Assembly: GCA_028274465.1 (NCBI GenBank)
Contig: CM051457.1
Coordinates: forward strand, 107,321,982 to 107,385,981
Origin: Plantago ovata
Taxonomy: Eukaryota; Streptophyta; Magnoliopsida; Lamiales; Plantaginaceae
Reading direction: 5' to 3'
Length of the DNA: 64,000 bases
The position numbers were made by a program, and so were the translations under genes. Under the pieces are notes generated by a model, which saw only the letters and a program-made list of their open reading frames with translations, searched no databases and was not told where the DNA came from. How positions within the stretch are numbered: the first letter of the stretch is position 1; the number at the start of each line of letters is the position of its first letter. This document shows, one piece after another, positions 10,740-22,560 of the stretch.

Positions 10740-11136
10740 GGGGAGAAGGATTAGTCAGGATTGAGGGGGAGTTTCTGGGTTGGATGGCGTTGGTTTGTTT
10801 TGAAGATAATGGTGGATGAATTATGATGCTGCATTCTTCTGTTTTGCGAGATGGATAAATTGTTTTGGATGCTACAGTTGCAATGGATATTAGTTTAGTT
10901 GTTTGGTTAGAAGATTTTTGGTTTTTATAGACTAGTCATATAATTTTGATTAGCTTGTAATTAATCTTCTAAGCAAATTTATGAAGTTGAAGTTTCCTGA
11001 TGAAGTTCTAGAGTTCAGAGTTCTTTTTACTGCATTCGAAAAGATTTCTGCAATCAGTCTTTTGATGTTGAGGTTGAAGTTGAGTCAACCTGACTAATCG
11101 CAGTATTTGTGAAGATTAAGGTAAAAAGGGGGAGAA
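10735..11136 (+). promoter_or_regulatory. Repeated polypurine tracts ahead of the 3' LTR
   Basis: GGGGGAG occurs at the ORF2 stop (about 10738), again near 10765, and immediately before the LTR (AAAAAGGGGGAGAA, 11123-11136). The last is the plus-strand primer site. Multiplied tracts of this kind are a known Sirevirus feature. Between the tracts the DNA is non-coding. Confidence 0.75.
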
Positions 11137-11966
11137 TGTTAGAGTAACGTTTTTACGTTAATCTCCTTATGGACATTATCCTAATTGTATTGGGATTGTT
11201 TTACCTTAACTTAACAAAGATCGAATTCAAGAAGGATTTACAGATCAAGAACAAGAATAGAGTTCTAGTTGGATTCGTCATGTTCAGGCAACTTCAAAGT
11301 CGAAGTTGACTAGGAAATTACTTCATCAATGTGAACACGTTTTGGAGTTCAAGTTCAATTAGAAGAGATGTTCTAATCTGATTCAATGAAGACTTCCACA
11401 CGAAATTCAAGGGTGTTTATAACACTATAAATAGAGTGCCAAAGTCGACATTGAAGAATACACACAAGGACGATACACGTTCAGTTTTGCAGATTACACT
11501 TGAAGTTGCTCAACGCCGGTTTCAACGTTAGTTGTTCAAGTCTTTTGTTTGTAGTCTATTTACACAACCTGTTTATATATTCCTCGAGGGAGTATAGGTG
11601 AGTTGGTTCTCATATAGATTAGATAATCTAGGTTGTGTTGTGTCGTTTACTAGATAAATAGGTGAGTTCGATATTCATTGTACTCAACATATTGATCTAG
11701 TCGTTTTTGCTAATAAAGCATCTAGCTGTGAATAACAGTTAGAATAAAAGTTTATACGTGTGTCTCTTTACCGCTGCTGTCATAATCTATGTGCACGTAT
11801 TAGTTTATATTGCTTTATTGATTTACAGGTTATCGAAGTTGTCGTTAACGTTGCGTAAACTTTATAGACAACTTTGCTATCGTTTTTCAGGAATACCAAA
11901 CGTACTCTGTAGGAGTTTTAGATTCTGGACTAACTCTTATTATTTTAGAGTTCACGTGTTTTAACA
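11137..11966 (+). repeat. 3' LTR (830 bp) of the complete Sirevirus
   Basis: It starts TGTTAGAG and ends TTTTAACA, followed by the target duplicate CACAT. The TATAAATA box is at about 11426. It is identical in length to the 5' LTR with three differing bases. Confidence 0.95.
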
Positions 11967-11971
11967 CACAT

Positions 11972-12400
11972 GATAACAGGAACCAAAAGCATGAACTATA
12001 AAAAACATGTAAGGTAATTGATGACATTATTTTATAGCTGATTTATGGACCCTAGATTGATTACTTTGTTATCCTTTTAGTATTTATTCATTTTAGTAGA
12101 TAGTTCATATTTGCATTTTTAGGTACTGAGGCATTTGTGAGGCATATTGGTGATCCAGTGAGCCGGTTCGTGAGCTAAAGGTGCTAAGGAGTATATAGAA
12201 GTGGAGGCTGAAGATTTGGCTAAGCATTGGAAACGTGGAAATTCTCTGTGCGTCTGAGGCGTACACCACTTCTCAGTGGGCGTACGCCTAATCCAGAAGG
12301 GTGTACGCCCATCGTCATATGTCCAGGCCCATCTGCGGCTGCAGATGTAGATTCAAAAACCTGACGAGAATAGACGAGCAAAATTGAACAAAAGTAAGCT
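11972..12400. other. Unassigned repeat-like DNA
   Basis: No coding frame. The stretch holds three related GC-rich words (GAGGCGTACACC, GGGCGTACGCC, GGTGTACGCCC, about 12255-12312), as seen in LTRs of some Ty3-gypsy elements. No boundaries or target duplicate could be found, so a decayed LTR is only a guess. Confidence 0.25.
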
Positions 12401-12885
12401 TCGATTAGTGTGGATTAACTACAAAAACGTAGCAAAATTGGAGTAAATGTAGAGTTAGGATTTTGAAATCAAATCACCCAAAATGTAGGAATTCTGTAAT
12501 TGAAATAGAAGAAGAAGAAGAAGAAGGAGAAGAAGAATCTCACCGCGGAGACGATTTCGGCGAGGAGAACGAGCATAAAACCTAGGAAACAACAGAGACG
12601 ATTTTGACAAGGATGTCGGTGGAGACTCTCTCTCTAAATCTCTGGTGTTAATTTCTCTCTCTAAAGCTGAAGTGAAGAAGAAGAAATGAGGTACATACGG
12701 GTTCTTTAACTATTTATACCCAACCAGAAATGGCGAAATCAATTGATCCGATTTGACTCGCGAGATTCTATTAAATTGGTTGGATTAATTAGAATGGATT
12801 GCTCCATATGAGATTATTAGATTAGTTGGTCTCATGGTCTAAAGGATTAGGTAGGTCTTAAACAAGAATTATGTTTGAGGTTTAC
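12400..12885. mobile_element. Mutator-like end module, copy 1
   Basis: This stretch is similar, in the same orientation, to 21960-22560. Shared elements in order: a GAAGAA-rich block, CTCTCTCTAAA repeats, a TATA-like box on the minus strand (about 12705-12725), a CGCGAGAT(T) word, GTCTCATGGTCT, and the terminal TCTTAAACAAGAATT. It looks like the right end of a Mutator-like element whose left part was lost or displaced near the Sirevirus insertion. The gene that the module would drive (minus strand) is not present. Confidence 0.4.
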
Positions 12886-13623
12886 ATATATTATATTTGA
12901 GGTTTACTTGAGATTGAGTGTTTTGAGTGGTATGTTAGTTTTTGAGTTTTGTTGGAGTTTTATTTGAGTTTCTTATTTTGGTTTTTGATTTATCTCTGTT
13001 TGATCAGATTTTGATATGTTTTTGTGTTGCAAGTGTTGTATTTTGGTCGTATGTGGTTTATATGGTGCTTGTTTGAGTTTTATTTGAGTTTTTATTCCAC
13101 CTCTGATGTATATGTGTATGTTTTATATATTTGATATATTTGTGTTATAAGAGTTGTATTCTGGTTGTTTGATGTTTATATGCTGGTTGTTTTGAGGTTG
13201 ATGTATATTTCTTTGTTTTCTTTTTTCTTTTTTTTTTTTTTTTGCAGCAATCATGGTTGAAATTAGCACTTTCCATTATGATGATGCTCCCGTTTTACTT
13301 CTGAAAGAATTGATGCCAGCTTGGTTATACGCTGGCGCTTTTTAGTTCAACTTTCATGGATGTTGCTGCTTTCTATGCTGCAGACACAAATAAGAAAGTT
13401 ATTGATTCAGAGGAGACATTGAGTAATGTAAGGCATCAGGGAAGCAAGCTAGGCCATTAGGGAAGCAAGGTAAGCCACAGGGAAGGAAGGTAAGGCACCA
13501 CCGGTGAAGACGATTAAAGATGAGCAGCATTCGGTGGCTGATAGTGGAGCTGCAGAGTGGGAGAGAAGGACAAAGAAGGCCAATGACAAGAAAAGGAAAG
13601 TAGCTGCTGGCAAGTGTGTGAGG

Positions 13624-15716
13624 TGATAGTGTATATGTCCTAGAGACAGTCCTTATTAAGGGCATGCAGCCCTTATAGAGGGCATATATGTACTATTACA
13701 CAGGTCAACGTAATATAATATATGTTTGTTGTTTGACTATTGAGTATCGCTTTCATATTTATATTACACCAGGCATGCAGCATGTCATATCTCTATTTCT
13801 GTCTGTATTGATATTAAACATGTCCCCTCGGATAGATGACCGATCATACAGATAGTGGGAGCTATGTGAGTTATCATCTATCCCAAACTCTCCCTAGTCA
13901 AGGTTCATCTCGGATGTAGGGGTCTGAATGAACCAGCTGAGACTAGTATGCGGGGAGGTTATACTTGTTGGAGCAAGTGTGAGCCGATCCCACGGCCACG
14001 GAACGTATTGTTGGACAATCAAGAAATGTTCCCATAACTGCGCATAGTTGTTCGAAGGATGATTACCGAACAATGGAAGTACCCACCGGACACTCCCATC
14101 GATGTATATTCTACACCGAAGTGTCTATGGGAACCGGTAAGTTGTCGAAGTGATGTCAGTCGTCCTCTGGACTTACAGGACTTTATCATCACATTTGTTG
14201 TCCCATATCCTTGGTGGACGCGTCGATGTCAGCTCTGAATAAGCAGTTGACCTAAGACACGATCCAGGATTATGGCTACATACAAATGGGGATGATAAGT
14301 GTTTCTGTGAAGGATTCATCTCTCATGTGTAGCACAGGAGAGTACTGCTCATAGTCGTCATAGTTGTGTTGGTAAAGTCACTGGCCAGTGCATCGATATA
14401 TTATGATAGTCATAAGTATATCTTCGTAACCAAGCAACTCCCTGAGACGCCCGTGAATGTATTATTGGGATAGACACATCATCGATCCTAGATGCATTCG
14501 AGTCAGTCAGATGAAGGGACGTTACCATCGCTGCGTTGAGCGCAACAGACTTCGCAACGAAAGGGTTTGCTTTGAGAAACCTCTCAAACGTCCTCATGTA
14601 TTAATATTGCAAATGAAACCGTCTAGGAATTCCATTTTGCCTAGTCTAAGACTTGCTTAATACAATGAGGCCCTATGGGTCACACTATGTGGTGATTCAG
14701 CTTATCCGAATATCCTTGAAGATGGAATCGCAATTGATTTGGAATTAATTGTGATTGATGGATTATAATTGATTTGGAATTAATTATAATATTTAGTGGC
14801 TCAATTAATGATTTAGAATTATTAATTGAATTGGCTAATTAATTGTATTTTATGTAAATACAATTAAAGATTATATTTTAGAAATATAATAGAGGTTTGA
14901 TTTGAAAGGATATGTTAATTTAGAATTAACATATGCACATGGGCAAAATTTACTTGGAGTTTGAATTGCCTTAGAACTATAAGTGGGTCCCAAAATCGGG
15001 ACCCACCTATCTCCCTTGGGACGCGCGCGCGCGAGATGGAGTAGGGGAAGGAGTTCAACTCCTTCCTCTATTAGAAGTCCAAGGGATAAGTTAGATTTTC
15101 CGGATTGAGTTTTGATTTGATTGGGAATGAATCTAGACTTGAAATTGGTTTCCTAGTGCGATAAGAATTAGATTCTTATTCCTTTACGAAGTCTAATTGC
15201 TTATGCTTTAGGCTTCTATTGACTACTATATATAGTAGACTATTAGAGAACTTTTGACACACAGTTGAATAGACTTTCATAGAGTTATTCTACCAGTTTT
15301 CTTAGAGAAAATAAAAAGCTCTCCCCTACCTCTCCATAGCCCACGCGCGCGCCACCCTCACCGGAGGAAAACCGCCGTCCCATCTTCTTGGTCACACAAA
15401 GAATATCCTAGCATTCTTTCCGATAGGCTGTTCATCCGTGGATACCAAGGTTGAGGTTCTAGGAGCTGGAAACTGACTTTTATTGTCTTGCAGATAATCA
15501 AAGTATTGCAGATATCTTCGACTTCAACGAAGGAGAAAATTCACCGGATTATTACGAAGACTTGGAAGTTGTGCTTGCTTTTGGAGTACGGTTAGTCTTC
15601 TAATTGACGTGTTTAAATATATACGACATATACATAATCAATTAACCTGTATGTTAAGAAAATTTTTGAAATTCCGCTGCATACCCTAGGGGTAACTCTG
15701 ACCGTATTTTCTTACA
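13624..15716 (+). mobile_element. Solo LTR, 2.1 kb, nested in the repeat mosaic
   Basis: The block starts TGATAGTGTATATG and ends TATTTTCTTACA. It is unlike its surroundings and contains no repeats of the host mosaic. A TATA-like CTACTATATATAGTAG sits near 15221, and a CCGCTGCATACCCTAGGGG stretch near the end is typical of LTR ends. Flanks are TGAGG and GGAGG (one mismatch). If the ends are shifted by one base, a perfect GAGGT duplicate results, and the flanking host motif GAGGTTTAC supports a target there. No internal region or second LTR is present, hence a solo LTR. Confidence 0.6.
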
Positions 15717-16171
15717 GGAGGTTTACATGATCTTAAGTCTTTTAAGTATTATATGTTGCTTGTTTGAGTTTTACATATATCATGTTTGAGGTTTACTTGA
15801 GATTGAGTTTTTTTTTTTTTTTGTGGCATGCTAGTTTTTTTTAGGTTTGTTGGAGTTTTATTTGAGTTTTGATTATCTGTGTGTGTTTAGATTTGGATAT
15901 ATTTTGTGTTGTAAAAGTTGTATTCTGGTTGTTTGAGTTTTATATGATGTTTGTTTGAGTTTTAAATATATCATGTTTGAGGTTTACTTGAGATTTGTTT
16001 TTTTTTGTGGTAGGCTAGTTTATTTAGGTTTGTTGGAGTTTTATTTTGAGTTCTGATTATCTCTGTGTGTTTAGATTTTGATTGTGTTGTAATAGTTGTA
16101 TTCTTGTTGTTTGAGTTTTATATGCTGCTTGTTTGAGGTTAATTTTTGTTAACCGTTGTATGTTGTTTTGT

Positions 16172-16493
16172 AGGGAATGAAAAGGATAAAGACTTTGAGA
16201 TACCTTCTGTCATACCATCTGATGATGATACACCTCGAATTCTTTCGATAGTAATTAAGATTCTTCGAAGAGTGATACGTAAGAAAAGGAAACGTGATGA
16301 TAATGATGATACTTCTGAGTACTTACCTTTGGAGTTTTCAAAGGATGTTGTAAAAAATGCTAAGACACTAGTTGTTGCTGTGGTCAAGGGAAAGAGCAAA
16401 GTTGTTGAGAAAGTCCCCACGGGAAAGAAGGAAGTTGTATTTAGTAAACTATTCAACCATCCTTTTGATATTTTGTTCATGTTTTTAATTTGA
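16172..16493 (+). pseudogene. Exon-like block of the duplicated transposon unit, left copy
   Basis: After an acceptor-like TGTTTTGTAG the frame reads NEKDKDFEIPSVIPSDDD, then a basic stretch (RKKRKRDDNDD), then KGKSKVVEKVPTGKK. It is acidic then strongly basic, possibly a nuclear-localising segment. It is not a domain I recognise. The same block lies in reverse at 20330-20575. No complete gene can be assembled around it. Confidence 0.35.
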
Positions 16494-17969
16494 AATTTGT
16501 CTGTAATAACTCAAATTAGAACTATTTTCAGTTGTATTTAGTAAACTTTTTTTTAATTTTGTTTCATATGTTTGAGTTTTATATGGTACTTGATTGAGGT
16601 TTACCACTGTCCATGAATTTTAATTTATATGCATTACAGAGCGAGTTTAACCTTGAACATTCATAGAAATATGTTTCATTATCCCTTGACAAATGCTTAA
16701 TTAGGGTTTAGGGGTTGGATGCGGTGTAGGGCAAGAATTAAGACCGTAGAATCTAAAAATAATTAAATTAATTTCAGGATATTTGGGGTTCACCAATCCA
16801 TCTAGGCTTTTAAAAAAATATACACCCTTAGTTTAGTTTGAGGTTTGAGTGTATGTTTGAGTTATATATGTTGTGTGTTTGAGTTTTATATGGTGTTTGT
16901 TTGAGGTTTACCACTGTCCATGAGTTTTATATGTTACAGAGTGAGTTTAACCTTGAACATTCATAGAAATATGTTTCATTATCCCTTGACAAATGCTTAA
17001 TTAGAGTTTTAGAAAAATATACACACTTAGTTTAGTTTGAGGTTTGAGTGCATGTTTGAGTTTTATATGTTGTTTGTTTGAGTTTTAATTTATATGGTCC
17101 TTTTTTTTAGGTTTACCACTGTCCATGAGTTTTATATGTATTACACGGTTAGTTTAACCTTGATCATTCATAGAAATATGTTTCATTATTCCTTGACAAA
17201 TGCTTAATTAGGTTTATTTATATGCTCAATAATAGTCAACATAAACAAGAGGAAAATCAAGAAAACAGAGTATCGATATTAAGGAACAGAGTTACAAAAT
17301 TCTCAATGTTAAACAAAGAAATACATTATTGAAATCAAGGAACACAGTCTACAAAAGAATAGATTACTGAAATTTAAGAACACAATTGATATAGTATTCC
17401 TTGTTTGGTCATCAAGCATTACTCTGTAAAAGAACAAGGAAACAGAAGATCAAGGTAATTATTTATTTGAACAAAAGTGATGGTATGTTAAATGATTTTC
17501 TATATGTTTGAGTTTTATATATTGTTTGTTTGAGTTTTATGTGGTGTTTGTTTGAGTTTTACATCTATCATATGTGAGTATTAGGTGAGGTTTACTTGAT
17601 ATTAATTTTTTGCTATGTTGCTTGTTTGAGGCTTACATATATGTAAATATGGTTTTTGTTTGAGCTTTTCATGTATAATATTGAGATTTATTTGAGGATA
17701 AGTTTTATATGTTTGAGTTTTATTGTTTGTTTTGAGTTTTATGTGGTGTTTTGTTGAGTTTTACATCTATCATATGTGAGGATGACAAAAAGTGAATAAG
17801 ATTGATGAATCAGAAGAGTTCAATGAAACAGAAGATCAAGGTAATTATTTGAACAAAAGTGATGGTATGTTAAAGTTTATAAGAAAATAATTTTCTATAT
17901 ATTTGAGTTTTATATACTGTTTGTTTTGAGTTTTATGTGGTGTTTGTTTGAGTTTTACATCTATCATAT

Positions 17970-19275
17970 GTGACAGAGGTTGCTGTAATTTCATGAAAAT
18001 TTTGCAACCTAGTCCCTGGAAGATATCAAATTGTCCAAACAATATCCAATTTCATTCCACCATTGTCGAAATCAAATTCTGCTTTCTATAATCCAAATAA
18101 ACATTAAATCATCGACAAAATTAACATCAATAGCTTCTAAATCACTATAAGAACGGATATAATATAGTCAAAATCAAAGTCTAATCAAACCTATTTTAGA
18201 ATCAATTGCTTTTCTATTTTAGTTGATGCAGCCATGGACAAAGCTTAAAGCTCCATCCATGGGTGCTCGCCTCTTCAGACACATGTTGAATTCGTCTTCT
18301 TCAGTCTTCTCAGTCGAAAGTTTATGATCTGTTTTTGTTTGAGGAGAGAGTTTCTGATCAGTTTCAACAGAGGAGAAGGTTACATGTTCTGTGTTTCTGA
18401 TTGGGAAAATCAATTTGACGGGTTATAAGAATAACCCTATAACCCGTTTCTCAAACCGGGTTATAACATGACCCGCGGATTTTTCATATGGATTGATCCA
18501 GTTTTGATTTGGTTTTGATCTACTTTCTAGTTACTTTGAGTCTCATTTTGGTAATAATAATAATAGAGAGAACGTCTCCTGTGAGACCACTCGATCCGTG
18601 AGACCAAAATGAGACTCAAACAAATAATAAAGGAGATCAAACCAAATCCAAACAAGATCAACTAATCAACAAATCTCGCGGGTCAAGACATGATCCGGAT
18701 TATAAAGCGGGTCAATCTTATAACCCGGTAGTTTACAACAACGGAAAGAAGGAAGACCACGGCAAATCAGCGAAACATGAACAGAAAAAAAGGAACCACT
18801 CAGAAAGGCAGCGTAAACAAGAAACGTAAGAAGCTTAAACACGAAGATGAAGGCATGTCTGAGACGCCATGGACGAAGATGGACGGAGCTTCCATGGCTT
18901 CAAACATCTAAATCACATAAAAAAAAAAATTGATTTCTTCCTTTCCATAGATTAAATTCGAATTGGGTATACTTAATGAGGGGATTATTGTTAGATTCGT
19001 GTTTAAAACCTTTATTTGATCATTTAGGCGTGGATTCGGAGTTGAAACTCCATTGATGAACTTGTTTGTAAGCTTTTGGAATTTACAGGGATCCAATTGA
19101 AAAATTACAGAAAGTATAGGGCCTGAATTGGAGAAGAAGCAGAAAATTGAAAACCTCTGTTGCAATTTGATAGATTTCCTATATTATCGTAGAAGAGAAG
19201 AGGAGTCCCTTGCATTATTATTCAATCCAGTCCTCAAACTTTCAAAACTTCAACTTAGTCCGCCAAATATGTAAG
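17970..19275. repeat. Palindromic spacer between the inverted arms, possibly a separate non-autonomous element
   Basis: Around a centre at about 18560-18600 (GAGAACGTCTCC, GTGAGACC) two inverted halves can be read: AATGAGACTC with ATTTGGTTTTGATC on one side and GATCAAACCAAATCC on the other. Further out are GGGTTATA/TATAACCC and CCATCCATGG/CCATGG words (18255 and 18875). Flanking CTATCAT words at about 17960 and 19280 could be a short target duplicate. No long frame. Confidence 0.35.
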
Positions 19276-20329
19276 TTTCCTATCATGCTAGTTTGAGTTT
19301 TATATGATGTTTGTTTGAGTTTTATGTGGTGTTTGTTTGAGTTTTACATCTATCATATTAGAGGTTTAGGGTAAGATTTACTTGGAGATAAGTTTTATAT
19401 GTTTGAGTTTAATATGTTGTTTGTTCGAGTTGTATGTGGTGCTTGTTTGAGTTTTACATATATCATATTAGATCTTTAGGGCGAGATTTACTTGAGGATG
19501 AGTCTTATATGGTGTTTGTTTGAGTTTTATGTGGCGCTTGTTTGAGGTTTACATCTGTATTCAAGAAGTTGTTTGTTATATGTTCCTGTGTTTGTCAATT
19601 ATGCTATGCTTGTTGTTTTTTACTGTGTTGATTTTATTTTGAACTCTGTAAACAGGCTGACGGCCCATAAAACTGGAGAAGATTCATAGTGTGTGATAAA
19701 TTCATTGCAAAAAAGACAAAGAGAGGATCATGAGTTCTTTTACAGAGTAATGCTTGATGACCAAACAAGGAATACTATATCAACTGTGTTCTAAAATTTC
19801 TATGAATGTTCAAGGTTAAACTCACTCGGTAACATATAAAACTCATGGACAGTGGTAAACCTCAAACAAGCACCATATAAAACTCAAACACACAACATAT
19901 AAAACTCAAACATACACTAAAACCTCAAACTAAACTAAGGGTGTATATTTTTCTAAAAGCCTAGATGGATTGGTGAACACCAAATATCCTGAAAATTAAT
20001 TTAATTACTTTCGGATTCTACGGTCTTAATTAGGATTTAGGGGTTGGATGCAGGGCAAGCCATGCACCGCATCCAACCCCTAAACCCTAATTAAGCATTT
20101 GTCAAGGCATAATAATGAAACATATTTCTATGAATGTTCAAGGTTAAACTCACTCTGTAATGCATATAAATTAAAACTCATGGACAGTGGTAAACCTCAA
20201 ACAAGTACCATATAAAACTCAAACAAACAACATATAGAAGTCAAACATATGAAACAAAATTTAAAAAAAAATTACTAAATACAACTGAAAATAGTTCTAA
20301 TTTGAGTTATTACAGACAAATTTCAAATT

Positions 20330-20575
20330 AAAAACATGAACAAAATATCAAAAGGATGGCTGAATAGTTTACTAAATACAACTTCCTTCTTTCCCGTAGG
20401 GACTTTCTCAACAACTTTGCTCTTTCCCTTGACTACAGCAACATCTAGTGTCTTAGCATTTTTTACAGCATCCTTTACAAACTCTGAAGGTAAGTACTCA
20501 GAAATATCATCATCATCATCAGAGGGTATGACGAAAGGTATCTCAAAGTCTTTATCCTTTTCATTCCCTACAAAA
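20330..20575 (-). pseudogene. Exon-like block of the duplicated transposon unit, inverted right copy
   Basis: This is the reverse complement of the block at 16172-16493, with high identity. It has lost about 85 nt in the middle, so the first acidic segment runs straight into the Ser/Asp-rich segment. The words CCCGTAGGGACTTTCTCAAC and GGCTGAATAGTTTACTAAAT pair with the left copy. Broken by the deletion. Confidence 0.4.
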
Positions 20576-21959
20576 TAGCATACAACAGTGAATACAAATT
20601 AAACTCAAAGAAGCAGCATATAAAACTCAAACAACAAGAATACAACTATTACAACACAATCAAAATCTAAACACACAGAGATAATCAGAACTCAAAATAA
20701 AACTCAAATAAAACTCCAACAAACCTTAAAAAACTAGCATACCACAAAAAAAACCAATCTCAACTAAACCTCAAACATGATATATGTAAAACTCAAGCAA
20801 CCACCATATAAAACTCAAACAACAAGAATACAACTATTACAACACAAAAATATATCAAAATCTAAACACACAGAGATAATCAGGATTCAAACTAAAACTC
20901 ATATAAAACTCCAACAATCCTAAAAAAAACTAGCCTACCACAAAAAAACTCAATCTCAAGTAAACCTCAAACATGATATATTTAAAACTCAAACAAACAG
21001 CATATAAAACTCAAACAACCAGAATACAACTCTTACAACACAAAATATATCAAAATCTAAACACACAAAGATAATCAGAACTCAAATAAAACTCCAACAA
21101 ACCTAAAAAAACTAGCATACCACAAAATAAACTCAATCTCAAGTAAACCTCAAACATTATATATGTAAAACTCAAACAAGCAACATATAACACTTAAAAG
21201 ACTTATGATCATGTAAACCCTCTAATGTAGTAGCAGGTTTCGAAACATAATTAGGCTCTAACTGAGTCTCTTTAACAGCCTCCTCCTGAGCTGCAGTACA
21301 CCTCACACTTTACATGTGTAAACCTCAAACAACCAGTACAGAAAACTCAACCTCAAGTAAACCTCACACTTCATGTGTAAACATCAAACAACCAGCATAG
21401 ACATCCAATTGAGCAGTTAAAAGCAAAACAACACATATTTTTCACTTACACAAAAAATAAAATAAAAATAATAATGGACTGAAAGATACAATTCCTCCAG
21501 TATGATGTCAGTTCCTCCTCTTTGTTTCTCAACAGCGGCAACAACATCAGAATGATAGGAGCTGATTTCAACATTATTGCTGGAAAAAAAAAAAGAAATA
21601 TACGTAAACCTCAAACATTGTATACGTAAACCTCACACACTATATATGTAAACCTCAAAAAACCAGCATGCACACTTAACCTCAAATAAACGTCAAACAA
21701 CCAGAATACCACACTTATAACACACAGAGATAAAAAATCCACCAAAAAAACGGACTAAACAGAACGGACCAAAAAAGGCTACAAAACAATAGAAAGGCAA
21801 CAACAACAATAATTTTTCGCAGAGCAAGCGACAATGCAGAACAAATGACAACGGAGAGAAAATGACAAAGCACAACAAAATGACAACTCAGAGCAAATGA
21901 CAATACATATCCACGAGCAAAATGACTATGCAAACCAAATAGATTCAGATCTAGATTCT

Positions 21960-22560
21960 AAAATTGATTCACCCTAACAGAATGAGTGAAGAAGAAGAAT
22001 AACTGTTCAAAACCTCACCGTGAATCACAATCACTGAATAAGAGCAACAAAAACGTTTCCCACCTGTCCACCTTTGTGTGCGAATGTAATTAGAGATGGT
22101 TTGAGCAGGGGAATCTGATTGGCGGTGATTGTTCCAGAAATTTAGGGTTAATTATTTCATGATCAAACAGTAGGTAAGGGTTTTGAAATGCAGAAATAAA
22201 ACCATAGATTAGGGTTCAAATAGTCACCTTGAAGACGATTGAGGCGCCAGCGACAAACGACGGCGAGGATCGGAGAAGAAAACGAGCGGAAAGCAACGAA
22301 AGCCGGAGTTTCTCTCTCTAAAACTGTTTCTCTCTCTAAATTCTGTGATGCGTGAGTGAAGAAGAAAGGCTTAACGCTGGGTTTCTTCCATATTTATATC
22401 TGAACCCGTTTGACCCGAACGGACTGACCCAAGATCCGCGAGATTTAACAATGAAGATTGGATTATAATGAATTGATCTACATTAAACTAGTTATGTAGG
22501 TCTCATGGTCTCAAGTTAGAAAATGATCTTAAACAAGAATTTTAATAATAATAGCTAGTC
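21960..22560 (-). mobile_element. Mutator-like end module, copy 2
   Basis: Same module and orientation as 12400-12885. It has GAAGAA and TCTCTCTCTAAA blocks, a TATA-like ATATAAATATGG on the minus strand (about 22390), GATCCGCGAGATTTAAC, GTCTCATGGTCTC, and the terminal ATCTTAAACAAGAATTTT. It probably carries the promoter of a minus-strand transposon gene running into 21900-19745, which contains the inverted exon-like block. Exact end and target duplicate not resolved. Confidence 0.4.

Larger units (their letters stand above)
3912..11966 (+). mobile_element. Complete, young, gag-less Ty1-copia Sirevirus retrotransposon (8055 bp)
   Basis: Two 830-bp LTRs (3912-4741, 11137-11966) flank an internal region, with a perfect 5-bp target duplicate CACAT at 3907-3911 and 11967-11971. 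By eye the LTRs differ at three positions, about 0.4%, which means a recent insertion. Order inside: primer-binding site, pol reading frame, 1.5-kb spacer, ORF2, repeated polypurine motifs, 3' LTR. The integrase-RT-RNase H order is Copia. The multiplied GGGGGAG tracts and the extra ORF downstream of pol are Sirevirus traits. Only about 40 bp separate the primer-binding site from the pol start, so gag and protease are absent. Movement would need gag and protease supplied by another element. Confidence 0.93.
12886..21900. repeat. Mosaic with a large inverted duplication and TTTGAGTTTTATATG-type repeats
   Basis: Degenerate copies of GTTTGAGTTTTATATG and GTTTGAGGTTTAC fill 12890-13200, 15720-17960 and 19280-19560 on the plus strand, and 19830-21700 on the minus strand. 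The arms at about 15717-17420 and 19745-21210 are inverted copies. Unique words in both arms prove the pairing, for example AGTATTCCTTGTTTGGTCAT (about 17391) and its complement near 19755, and the exon-like block at 16172 versus 20575. The repeats sit between short coding-like blocks, as intron filler would. A short block at 13253-13620 encodes a Lys-rich, broken frame. I read it as one transposon unit copied in inverted orientation, later hit by other insertions. Confidence 0.5.

Noticed and set aside
11972..12360. Ty3-gypsy LTR fragment
   Set aside because: Only repeated CGTACGCC words support it. No ends, target duplicate or internal region.
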